A stretch of 40,198 nt of DNA, taken from positions 1 to 40,198 of the forward strand of contig JAUCBJ010002055.1 in NCBI GenBank assembly GCA_032718475.1, given 5' to 3'. The DNA comes from Nemertoderma westbladi (taxonomy: Eukaryota; Xenacoelomorpha; Nemertodermatida; Nemertodermatidae). Shown piece by piece: positions 1 through 9,471 of the stretch. The notes under the pieces were generated by a model, which did no database searches, was not told where the DNA came from, and saw only the letters and a program-made list of their open reading frames with translations. Both the position numbers and the translations under genes were made by a program. How positions within the stretch are numbered: position 1 is the stretch's first letter; each line of letters starts with the position of its first letter.

Positions 1-2030
1 CTCTAACGATCCTAGAGTAAACCTACGATCAGAGTCCCGGAATACTCGGTCAAACCTCCTCATTCCTTAGTTGGACCTCAGACCTGCGATCCTGGTGGTG
101 TCGCGGATCCTCTTGGACGGTATTCACTGTTCAAGATCTAGTGCTACCCTAACAATTAATCGGTAACACTCCTACAGTGATTTCTACCTAGCCGCCCATC
201 TTACCTAGCCGGATTATGACGCAGACACCTAATATCACTATCCAACCGTATGGTCGTCCCGTTTAACGCAATACAACCCTTCATCAAGGTGAAGGAGAGC
301 GTTGTACGAAACGAGTTAAACGCTATTCTATAAAGATCAACAAAGAAACCTGCGTTGTTCAGATAAACGTAAGTTATAACAGTAAGTCCAATCGATAAAC
401 GAATTGGCCTTATCTCAGTTCGATTGGGAAATCTCGAATCTCTAAGAAGATATCAAGCTTAGAAAACCCTATTCTCTGCGAGAGTTTTGGACGAACATAT
501 CCCATGACAAGCGGAGGAAAATCAGCTCGAGGAGAAGCATATCGAAATGGACGAGACACCGACAGTAAACCCAAACCTTCTAATGCAATCATATTGCACC
601 CTTCACCCAGGAGTTATGGCCCTCCTAGTAAAGTGGTTCCCCCCCAAAGAGAAAAGGACTCTTGCTAGCTTTAAAAAACTGCGTAAACGCCGTCCGCGCA
701 AGAAAGACTAACTGTTTAGAGTATCTTTAGGTTTTAGAAACTGTGATTTTTATATTTTATAGACTGAAAATCCCATTTTCTGGGAGCGGTGTAAAAGCCT
801 TTGCTGAATTGCCCCGTTATTTTTATTATCTTTTACATTAAAATACTCTGTAGTTGATTTAATAAGTGTAAGAGACCGTATTATTGCTGTATCGGTGTTT
901 TTAGAGGATCTAAGACCTATTTCCTCCGTATGTGTACTGTGAAAGGCATATTTTATGATTCTATGGCAATTCGTGACGCAAAGGGGTGATAGCTACTCTT
1001 GAACAGTAGTTACTATGACTACGGTTAACAGCTGACATTCATACGTGTTGATTTCCTTTGTTCTACGGCGTCTCTCAGTTCAGTCAGCCAATTAGAGCGT
1101 TTTTGTGGCTCCTTGTACAGAAAATTTCCGAGAAATGACGCAATGCCTATGTGCAGTGTTTACATTCAGTCCTGAGCCAAAGAAAGAACGGCTTGGAAGT
1201 ATTTTGTGCTTTACTGTTTTAGCCGTACACTAGTAGGCTTAATCATAAGGACATATATCCGTTATCTAACTTGACTAACCTAACTCAATGCAATCAATGC
1301 ATACTGCAGTACTGCATACACTGCATACTGTGTAACACTGTGCATACTTTATATTGTTATACTGCTATTTGCTGTCTGTACTTCATAATTTGGTTGATGA
1401 ATTATTATATTTGGAATAACGATAAATAACCCCGAAAACCCAATATTCTTGATATACTGAAGGTAAGAGAGAAAGGTTATACATAACGATTGTGACTTAT
1501 GTTAAAGTGGTTTGAAGTGAATCTAATGTTATTTGATAGCCCCTACATGAGTCAGTCCGTGTTCCTTTTATATGTAACTAAAATCAGTGAAGATCGGCAG
1601 ATCAGTGTGCAGTATTGTGCAGCATTGTGTGCGAGTGATACTGATAACGAAGCATTTCCTAAAGAATGCGCCATATATGTGAATTATAACTAAGCCATAT
1701 CGTTGTGATTAGTTTAAGTCATAACTCTGTTTATATAGATAGAGCGCCACGTCCTAAAGGAACTGTTAATATTCCCCGAAAGTGAATAATATTGTCAGAG
1801 ATTATATAATACTGTCAGTCGAATAATACATTAAGCTTACATAGCAATAAAATTAAGCCGTCGAACCCAATCTCCCGGGAATTATCCAGCGGGTGAATGA
1901 TCGCGCACAGATTGGTTTCGACTAGTGTAGTGAATCAAATATTTGTCATCGGCTAAAGTGATTTATTATCTAACAGACATCCTAATTTGGCGGGTTAAAC
2001 TGCCAAAGGTCTGAAAGCGCGAACATGTAG
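1..2030. other. Gene-poor stretch, no confident gene
   Basis: No gene can be assigned. Bases 1-720 are less AT-rich than the rest. They contain a plus-strand open frame from 508 to the stop at 709-711, with an internal ATG at 547 and a very basic Lys/Arg C-terminus. A second overlapping plus frame is also open across 488-670. Neither resembles a family I recognise, and neither has clear splice sites, so they could be a terminal exon or old transposon sequence. Bases 1287-1380 are a degenerate simple repeat of the octamer ACTGCATA type. A 64-codon plus frame at 1499-1693 has no recognisable content. Confidence 0.4.
508..711 (+). CDS. Possible terminal exon or short ORF, unrecognised
   Basis: This is a 67-codon open frame ending in TAA at 709-711, with an in-frame TGA just upstream at 505-507. 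From the ATG at 547 it would encode 54 residues. The first half is mixed in character. The second half has a hydrophobic patch (MALLVKWF) followed by a tail rich in Lys and Arg. There is no convincing splice acceptor, promoter or poly(A) signal nearby, and another frame is open over the same bases. It may be chance or a relic; no function is proposed. Confidence 0.12.
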   Translation, partial: QAEENQLEEKHIEMDETPTVNPNLLMQSYCTLHPGVMALLVKWFPPKEKRTLASFKKLRKRRPRKKD

Positions 2031-2305
2031 TTTGCTACTTAGCTCATAGGCCGCCGTCGTTGTCGCTAGCCCCCATACCTGATGCGGTATCTGATTATTT
2101 TACAACTACTGGTGTAGCAGAAAATTACCACCCCCCTAAAAATTCACCCCCGGTTAAAATTCCGTACCCTAGTCAATTCTAACCGGGGGTGAATTTTTAG
2201 GGGGGTGGTAATTTTCTGCTACACCAGTAGTTGTAAAATAATCAGATACCGCATCAGGTATGGGGGCTACCGACAACGACGGCGGCCTATGAGCTAAGTA
2301 GCAAA
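2031..2305. repeat. Near-perfect 275-bp foldback (inverted repeat)
   Basis: The left arm (2031-2161) and right arm (2175-2305) are both 131 bp and are reverse complements with two mismatches by eye. One is near 2066/2270 and one is close to the loop. The unpaired centre is 13 bp (2162-2174). The ends read TTTGCTACTTAGC inward. No flanking target-site duplication is evident and there is no coding content. It could be a foldback MITE, or an inverted duplication made by template switching. The near identity of the arms implies recent origin or conversion between arms. A transcript would form a long hairpin. Confidence 0.9.
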
Positions 2306-2423
2306 GGTGAACGGACACTAACACTACTACAGTAGGCCTGCTACACTATACTGTTGTACTGATATTAGCTAATAAATGGGTTGCTAAGAAACCTTGAAGA
2401 TGGTTGCTAAGCAATCGAATCTC

Positions 2424-2802
2424 ATGCCAACTACACACACATGCCAACTACACATATGCCAACTACACACACATGCCAACTACACACACGTGCCAACTAC
2501 ACATATGCCAACTACACATGCCAACTACACATATGCCAACTACACACATATGCCAACTACACACATATGCCAACTACACATGCCAACTACACACACATGC
2601 CAACTACACACATATGCCAACTGCACACACGTGCCAACTACACACATATGCCAACTACACACACGTGCCAACTACACACACATGCCAACTACACATGCCA
2701 ACTACACACACATGCCAAATACACACATATGCCAACTACACACACATATGCCAACTACACACACGTGCCAACTACACACACATGTGCCAACTACACACAC
2801 AT
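2424..2802. repeat. Minisatellite, about 23 copies of TGCCAACTACAC(AC)n
   Basis: About 23 head-to-tail copies of a 13-19 bp unit built on TGCCAACTACAC. The AC run varies in length and the unit junctions are CATATG, CACATG or CACGTG. Because it lacks stops it is open in all three plus frames (His/Thr/Cys/Tyr-rich shadow peptides), which are not genes. The array ends next to a truncated LINE fragment. Confidence 0.95.
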
Positions 2803-2853
2803 AAAAAATCAGATTTTATGTGTAAAGTTGACTGGCACTTGTGGGCTTCCGTA

Positions 2854-3461
2854 GGTTGGAGATGTGTGCATTGTACTTGACACAATGAACCCGGCGTAGC
2901 ATTCTTGTGAATGTGCCATCCAGAGATTTGGTGTCCTCAGCAGTTAGAGCCCAGCATGCACTCCCATAGAGGAGTACTGGAACTACTGCTGCTCTAAATA
3001 ATCGGACCTTAAGTTTCCGATTAATTCTCGGTGACTTCCAAATCCTGGAAAGCCTATTCAAGGCTGCCCATGCCTTTCCCTTACGTATTACGTATTCGAA
3101 GGTCCTCACCTAACTTTCGGATCCATGATCCCAGGTAACAGAAGTCGTCCACATGCTCAAGCATACCATCCTTTGAGCTTATGCTCATCCGATCAGAGAC
3201 TTGCTGAGAACTTTCAAAGTTAACAGTCAAAATTTCGGTCTTTCTGGAGTTAATAAAAAGACCAACACTAGAAGCAGCATGTTCTAATGAGCTGAGGAGC
3301 CGTTGGGCTCCCTCTAGTGATTCTGAGAATACTCCTAAGTTATCGGCAAAGTCTAGATCAGTTAGGTACTTGGCAGGATTTTCTCGACTTCTGGAGCCAG
3401 AAGGTGAAGTTATCATCACCCCATCATCATTATGATGATCTAAGGACATGCGTAGAACATA
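2854..3461 (-). pseudogene. LINE copy D: internal fragment of reverse transcriptase
   Basis: Minus-strand fragment of the same LINE family as the copies at 5278-6645 and 9472-11415. It is missing the 3' end (truncated at about 2854) and everything before the RT catalytic region (truncated at about 3461). It encodes the region from just before the catalytic motif, read FADN rather than FADD, through the YLGSWIRK and RLSRIWKSPRINRKLK segments to the YGSACW block. A 7-bp duplication (ACGTATT) near 3085 breaks the frame. It shares the FADN variant with the 9.5-11.4 kb copy but not with the 5.3-6.6 kb copy. It is non-functional. Confidence 0.9.
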
Positions 3462-3462
3462 C

Positions 3463-5270
3463 CGTCAAACAGGGTTACTTGGATAGGATTTGAGTATATT
3501 ACGTACATTTTAGGGCTCTTAGAAAGGATGGACAAACTCAAAATTTCAAATATATACCAAATAGAATCTCGGCTTTCAGAATAATGTCTTTCCAAGGCGC
3601 AGTATTAAATAGAATTGCAGAAATTATCTGCCAAATGAACCTATCCAAGTTACCCTCAATTCGGCTAACTTGGATTTTCCAGGTTCTTGCTATTTTAAAT
3701 CATGTTTGACAGCACATAGAGTCCTTTGATAAGTGTCAAATTTATCCATGTTAGACTCCCCTTATGCGAATTATATATTCTTGATATTGCTACTAGGCTA
3801 CAGTTAGATTGTTGTTTTGAAAAATTTAATTGTTTAATTTTATTAATATTAATACATGCATAATATCAATATTCTATCAATATTAACAATTAACCATTAA
3901 CGCAGACTGTACCATTACAGTACAGTTTACTGGTCTCACACTCTGTTATCTAACATCCATCAATTACAGTTTTATTCAGGGAGAGATTCATCGCCGAATG
4001 TTGTCAGATTGAATCTAAAAGTATTCTTAGCCCGAGCAGTGCCCCCGTAATGCACTGGCATAAACAGTTTTCTCCTAATCATATCATACCCATGCACCCC
4101 AAATCTTGGTGGATCCGTCAGTACAATGCTTACAGTGCTAGTCAGTTTAATGCTCGATTTAATCCGCTCGGTATACTCCACTTCAACTTTAAACTGGTCA
4201 TTATAGACATTAATAATTTTACCGACAACGTTCGTTTTTAAATCGCGTCACTCGACCAGCTTTGTCCAGGTAATCTTTCACTAGAAGCTTAACATCAAAT
4301 GCCGTTAGAGGAAATTTCCAATCAGTTAGATGGTTTATAGTTTTTATGAAACAATCTTCCTCGATTTCTGTAAGAACAAATGGTCTTCCTGGATTTGTTT
4401 CTGATTTCGAACCCCGTTTCACGGCACGATGTAGAGTTCCAAATGGGATACCAAACTCTTTATGCGCTTTATAAATATTTTTTCCCATTCTCACAGAACG
4501 CAGAGCTAAGTCTAAATCTGTATTGCTCCAATTAGTTTTATAGGGCCTTGACACAGGCTTGCGGTTGTATTTACCCACCAAGGAAGTTGTCAACTGTTAA
4601 AGTATTGGTATAGGCTAGGAATATATAGGTAATTGTACTGGTACCAGTTAAAGTTAGCTGACAATCAGATATGTAATGACTACATTTGTACTACAGTATG
4701 TTAATACCGGTATTATATCCGAGAAAACCAAAATCCAAGCCAGCCAGGTGGTACCGGTACCTACTGTATAATTGTAAATAAGCAAGCATAATATATCGGT
4801 ATGGGACTTGTCCCGGAAATGAGAACCCCAAACTAGCAGGATACTACCAGTATGATTGTGATGTGAAAAAAATTTCAATAAAATTCACTAATTTTTTTTT
4901 GAAAAGTAAGACCCCACTTATTTTTTTTTAATAATATTGAATTCAATTAAGGAACACATTAAAAGCTAATACGATATTCACAATTTGAAAAGAAACCATA
5001 AAAGGTAGCCCAGAGCACTTGCTAGGCCAGATAATTAATATTTTGTCAAGCCCCGTATTTGGATGTTGAGGTGCACATTCAGACTTTTGTATATCAGCCA
5101 ATTTGAATATCCCTCTGCCTATATATCTTCTACAGTTGCCTAGAAACATAAGGAAATTAATGAAACACTCCCTGGGAGAAACTGGCCTCTGATTGGTTAG
5201 AAATTCGACAACCAATGTGCGAGGGTGCTGTATATCCAAGTTACCCCCAAAATCCAAGTAACCCCATTTG
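3463..5270. mobile_element. Candidate pogo/Tigger-like DNA transposon, about 1.8 kb
   Basis: This region holds a minus-strand HTH-psq transposase relic (3972-4593). It is bounded by inverted copies of a short sequence: GGGTTACTTGGAT preceded by GTCAAA at 3464-3484, and its reverse complement ending in TTTGAC at 5252-5269. More half-sites occur inside at 3643-3655, 3663-3675 and 5234-5246, some inverted. This looks like terminal plus subterminal inverted repeats of a DNA transposon. No clean TA target duplication is visible, and the element abuts LINE fragments of opposite orientation on both sides, so the exact ends are uncertain. Bases 4600-4930 hold only AT-rich and GGTACC-type sequence. 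Confidence 0.45.
3972..4593 (-). pseudogene. pogo/Tigger-type (HTH-psq) transposase remnant
   Basis: A 124-residue minus-strand ORF (4593 down to 4219) has the order expected of the DNA-binding part of pogo/Tigger/Jerky-type proteins. A psq helix-turn-helix (W..TDLDLALRSVR.G..., KAHKEFGIPFGTLHRAV) is followed by GRPFVLTEIEEDCF and a second helical segment ending at DKAGRVTRFK. After a frameshift near 4225 a second frame (to 3972) continues without stops through NVVGKIINVYNDQFKVEVEY and a tail I do not recognise. The whole DDE catalytic core is absent, so this is either an internally deleted transposon or a relic. Family assignment rests on the HTH pattern only. Confidence 0.65.
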
Positions 5271-5277
5271 ACAATAG

Positions 5278-6645
5278 GATTCTATTAAATCGCATCAGGG
5301 ATCCCATTGAGAGACTGCTCCGTGGAAATCAGAATGGGTTCCGTAAAGGTCGTGGGACCATGGAGCCCATTTTGGCACTTAGAAGGATAATTGAAGAGTT
5401 ATCAAAAAAGAAAGACAGGCATCTGGCTGTTATCTTTGTTGACTTCTTCAAGGCCTTTGATTCAGTCTCTCGCTCACGTATGTTCAGCATACTTTCATTA
5501 TATGGGATTCCTGATGAAATTATTGCAGCAATCAGATCAGTATACGATGGTTCGACAACATTTGTGTCTACTGTTGATGGTGACACAGAACCATTTGAAG
5601 TGTTATGGGGCGTCCTCCAAGGAGACACACTTGCACCATTCTTGTTCATTATTGTGGTTGACTATGTTCTACGCATGTCCTTAGATCATCATAATGATGA
5701 TGGGGTGATGATAACTCCACGTACTGGCTCCAGAAGTCGAGGAAATCCTGCCAAGTACCTAACTGATCTAGTCTTTGCTGATGACTTAGGAGTACTCTCA
5801 GAATCATTAGAGGGAGCCCAACGGCTCCTCAGCTCATTAGAACATGCTGCTTCTAGTGTTCGCCTTTTTATTAACTCCAGAAAGACCAAAATCCTGACAG
5901 TTAACTTTGAAAGTCCTCAGCAAGTCTCTGATCGGATGAGCATAAGCTCAAAGGATGGTATGCTTGAGCATGTGGACGACTTCTGTTACCTGGGATCATG
6001 GATCCGGAGGTCAGGTGAGGACCTTCGAATACGTAAGGGAAAGGCATGGGCAGCCTTGAATAGGCTTTCCAGGATTTGGAAGTCACCGAGAATTAATCGG
6101 AAACTTAAGGTCCGATTATTTAGAGCAGCAGTAGTTCCAGTACTCCTCTACGGGAGTCCATGCTGGGCTCTAACTGCTGAGGACACCAAATCTCTGGATG
6201 GCACATTCACAAGAATGATACACCGGGTTCATTGTGTCAAGTACAATGCACACATCTCCAACCAGACACTATATAACATTGGAGGTGTCTCATTGGTTCC
6301 CCCAAGCTCGACACTAGAACAAAATCGCCTCCGCTTTGCAGGACATTGCTTTCGCCGTGAGGACCAGCCAGTGCATAATCTTGTACTTTGGCAGCCTCAT
6401 GGAGTGAGAGGACCAGCCAGTGCATAATCTTGTACTTTGGCAGCCTCATGGAGTGAATAAGCATGGTGGACAGCCCATGACTTTCTTGAGACGCATCTTA
6501 AAGGACACTGGCCTTAAAGATGCGGATGACCTAGCAAATGTCATGGGTGATAGGGAGTTGTGGCGGTGCAATTTTGTTGACAAGCCGGCACAGCATTCTT
6601 AAAAATGCAGCTGCAATGCAGCATGCTGATCCCAGTAGTAGTATT
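5278..6645 (+). pseudogene. LINE copy A: 5'-truncated reverse transcriptase
   Basis: This non-LTR retrotransposon RT is open from the 5' truncation near 5278 to about 6427. The RT motifs are in order. Motif A is FVDFFKAFDSV (about 5435-5467) and motif B is GVLQGDTLAPFLF (about 5609-5647). Motif C is FADD (about 5774-5785), the intact catalytic pair. Then come the thumb-like YLGSWIRR and RIWKSPRI blocks, the FAGHCFRR block and the C-terminal DTGL..A..LANVMGDRELWR. A 49-bp tandem duplication (6359-6456) shifts the frame and gives a premature stop. The normal C-terminus continues in another frame to 6600. No endonuclease domain is present. The 3' end after the stop is short and finishes in a (TAG)n-like tail, shared with the other copies. 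Confidence 0.93.
6359..6456 (+). repeat. 49-bp tandem duplication inside LINE copy A
   Basis: Two identical 49-bp copies (6359-6407 and 6408-6456), each beginning GAGGACCAGCCAG. The length is not a multiple of three, so the duplication shifts the RT frame and creates the stop at 6425-6427. The related copies at 9.5 and 33.2 kb do not show it. Confidence 0.95.
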
Positions 6646-8454
6646 GACGATTTCACATCATCCTCACGATGACATTCCTCGCAGCGCCGTTTCTTTGACT
6701 TCCTGGAATCTGCAATTGAATCAGAAACAGTTGGACATTGACTGTCTGTTGAAGGAGATGATGATGTCCCTTGAATATCTCTAACCAGGGTGGCGGCTTG
6801 TACAGACTGGGGAAGAACTGCTCGGGATTCTATATGAGGTGTAACAAGTTCTCACCCAAGGTGTTCTAGGAATAAACGTCTCCTCCGCATCTTCTGCTTG
6901 TCATTCCATTCAGGGAACAAATCCATCCAAACACAAAATGAATTGTAGGCAGAAATATCGAGTATATTCGCAAATACAACAACTGGCCAACGCTTAGTCA
7001 TTCTTTTCACCGTGTATGTCAATAAACATTTATCAACGGCATCAACACCGCCCTTATACTTATTATAATCAAGAATAATGTCTGGTTTCTTATCAACTCG
7101 ATTACTACTAACACAAGCATCTAGATGCATGGTGCTCATAAGGGTGACTGTTTTACCCTTTTTGGGACAATAAGATACAATGGTTACATCCTTAGTATGG
7201 CCAAAAATGGAACTAAGTGGGACACGATCTTTCACAACTACAAACTCCTCAGGGAGCTCAGGTTTGTTTTTCCTTATTGTGTTCCAACTAAGGTTTGTGT
7301 CTGTTTTAGCAGTGATTTGGCAAGATCAAAGGATGTATAAAAGTTGTCCATAGTAATGTTACGGCCTCTTAAACCTTCGGATAACTGCAATACAACCCGT
7401 TTACCCTGGCCTACCTCTGGAGTATCGCTCTCTCTTCCTATATAAGGTTGGATATTATATATATAATTCCCAACACTTACTGGTGTAGTCAGTACCCAGA
7501 ACTTTATTCCATATTTCGCAGGTTTCATTGGCATATATTGTTTGAAAGAACACCTACCACGAAATGAGACAAGTTGCTCATCGATACACAGGTTATCACT
7601 CGGGACTAGCGCCTTTGGGAGAGTATTTACAAATAGGGTCCACAAATCGCGTATAGCTGCAAACTTGTCACATTCTTGGCGGCGTTTCATCTTATCGTCA
7701 AAATGTAAAACCCTATTTATTGCAGCAAAGCGCTCTGGAGACATTGTGGTAGGAAAAATGGCCCTACCTGAAACTGCAGACCACAACTGGGACATGGCTT
7801 CATCAGCTGATCTGTAGACTCCGGCAAGAATGAGTAACCCTATGTAAGCCTGGAGTTCTTCCAAATGTAATGTAGTCCACTTGGGAAATTCTCTACCAGA
7901 TGCCTCCATATTCGTGTACTTTACAATGACAGACATCATTGCCGAAGTAAAGAATAACATGAAAGTACTTACGAGGTCCACACTAGATGTTCTGGCATAT
8001 CTTGTGAGCCCTGGTGTACCCCGTATAATATTACAATCCGGTGTTTTTGTTACTGGTGAAGGCGATTTGGACCAGATTATCCGCTCTGAACTTCGTTCAT
8101 TTTTGTGCCGAGAGAGATAAACATCATCACCCTCACCACAGTTCGTTATATCAAAAGGCCCACCAAGACTACCGGTACTAGTACCAGGACCAGAAGAATC
8201 TTTGTCTACTGGTACTTCATCATTTGGTACCGGTAGGCTTACACTTTCGTCGCCATCTCCATCACTAGGCCTATCACTGTCACATGTTCTTGTTCACTAT
8301 CCTGTGCCACCTCTCCCTCAGACTCACTACTCATCTCATCGCTCATCAACTCACTCTCTTCTTCGACTGCTGAATTCCCCTTACCAAATCCAAAAGGAAC
8401 ATAAGGTTCCCTTTGCCGTTTAAGGTATTTTTTTCTCCCATCCTTATCAGTCAT
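6646..8454 (-). pseudogene. piggyBac superfamily (PGBD4-like) transposase, broken
   Basis: Cut-and-paste transposase of the piggyBac superfamily, read 8454 to 6646. An acidic Ser/Glu-rich N-terminus starts at the ATG at 8452-8454. After a frameshift near 8245 the frame runs through RYARTSSVDLVSTF into the DDE_Tnp_1_7 core. A second frameshift near 7265 leads to the last core block. All three catalytic Asp of the family are present: CIDEQ (about 7580), ITMDNFY (about 7346) and KGGVDAVDK (about 7041). After a TGA at 6852-6854 the same frame continues to a Cys-x2-Cys-His start of the C-terminal zinc ribbon near 6685, and is then cut off by the 3' end of LINE copy A. Two frameshifts, one stop and a truncation make it non-autonomous now. 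Confidence 0.9.
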
Positions 8455-8600
8455 AATGCAGTAATGCTGCGAAATAATAAATGACTCTATAAATCAATAC
8501 ACAATAGTCAAACGGAGCTTGGTACCATATATCTGTATATACATACAAATACAACACAGCCTATCAAAGTTGTACTGTATTCAGATTATTCAGGCAAGGC

Positions 8601-8951
8601 TATTCAGCTACAATACAGTACCGGTACATACCTATCAGGCTAACATACAACTGTACAATGGCTATGTACCGGTACCGTACAGTACCTACCCATATACTGA
8701 TATCCATATACCGTTTAGGATATTCAGCTACAATACAGTACCAGTACATACCTACTATCAGGCTAACATACAACTGTACAATGGCTATGTACCGGTACCG
8801 TACAGTACCTACCCATATACTGATATCCATATACCGTTTAGGCTATTCAGCAACAATACAGTACCGGTACATACCTACTATCAGGCTAACATACAACTGT
8901 ACAATGGCTATGTACCGGTACCGTACAGTACCTACCCATATACTGATATCA
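8601..8951. repeat. 120/123-bp tandem repeat, about 2.9 copies
   Basis: Units start with TATTCAGC at 8601, 8721 and 8844. The first lacks a 3-bp ACT. Each contains the near-palindromic GTACCGGTACCGTACAGTACC core and two more GTAC-type steps. The repeats lie upstream of the piggyBac transposase start (which reads away to the left), so they may be part of that element's 5' region. The period is a multiple of three, which explains the long shadow ORFs. Confidence 0.93.
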
Positions 8952-8990
8952 ATATCAGGACTACAGTCTACAGTACAATTGATTTAGTAC

Positions 8991-9010
8991 TGGGGTACTA
9001 TAGTACCCCA
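8991..9010. repeat. Perfect 20-bp palindrome, first copy
   Basis: TGGGGTACTATAGTACCCCA is its own reverse complement. An identical palindrome lies at 9170-9189. The 160 bp between them hold no recognisable gene. They could be subterminal sites of the adjacent piggyBac-type element; this is inference from position only. Confidence 0.9.
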
Positions 9011-9169
9011 AAGCATAGTAGGAGGTTGAACTAAAAATATGTCAAAATAATAAATATTTTTCAAAAAACGTAAATATATTACGAAAGACCCCTATATGGT
9101 GCAGGCATTCCTAGAAGACCAGCTTCTAAGCTGCTGGCAACTCTGAGCACGAGCTACTCAAAGTGGCTG

Positions 9170-9189
9170 TGGGGTACTATAGTACCCCA
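9170..9189. repeat. Perfect 20-bp palindrome, second copy
   Basis: Identical to the palindrome at 8991-9010, including the flanking T and A. Bases 9190-9470 downstream are AT-rich with no recognisable gene. Confidence 0.9.
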
Positions 9190-9471
9190 ACAGTGCAGGA
9201 AGGATAATAATATAAATAATTAAAATCTAGCGCCAAATTGATGTTTGGTTATCTAAAAACAACGAAATAAATTAGATATTCCCCCACAAACTTAATTATA
9301 CTATCACCCAATCACCCACCATCCCCGCAAAAACAAATTAAAAAACTAATATAGTATAACTATTTTATTATTTATTTGGGTTATTTATAATTTTTATTTA
9401 TATTTATACAATTACTTTAAATATCGCACATAACTAATTGACAATATAAACACTCAAATGCAAAACTGATT

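Noticed and set aside
2394-2810. CRISPR array
   Set aside because: The 13-19 bp units are contiguous with no unique spacers; this is a simple minisatellite in a eukaryotic context.
2394-2880. Three overlapping plus-strand ORFs rich in His, Thr, Cys and Tyr
   Set aside because: They are translations of the minisatellite in all three frames; the repeat has no stop codons, so openness is no evidence of coding.
4654-5257. Minus-strand ORFs of 74 and 104 codons at 4654-4878 and 4943-5257
   Set aside because: No recognisable motif, AT-rich, and inside the candidate transposon; likely chance.
8519-9034. 171-codon Tyr/Pro-rich plus-strand ORF and its shadows
   Set aside because: It is a translation of the 123-bp tandem repeat; several frames on both strands are open for the same reason.
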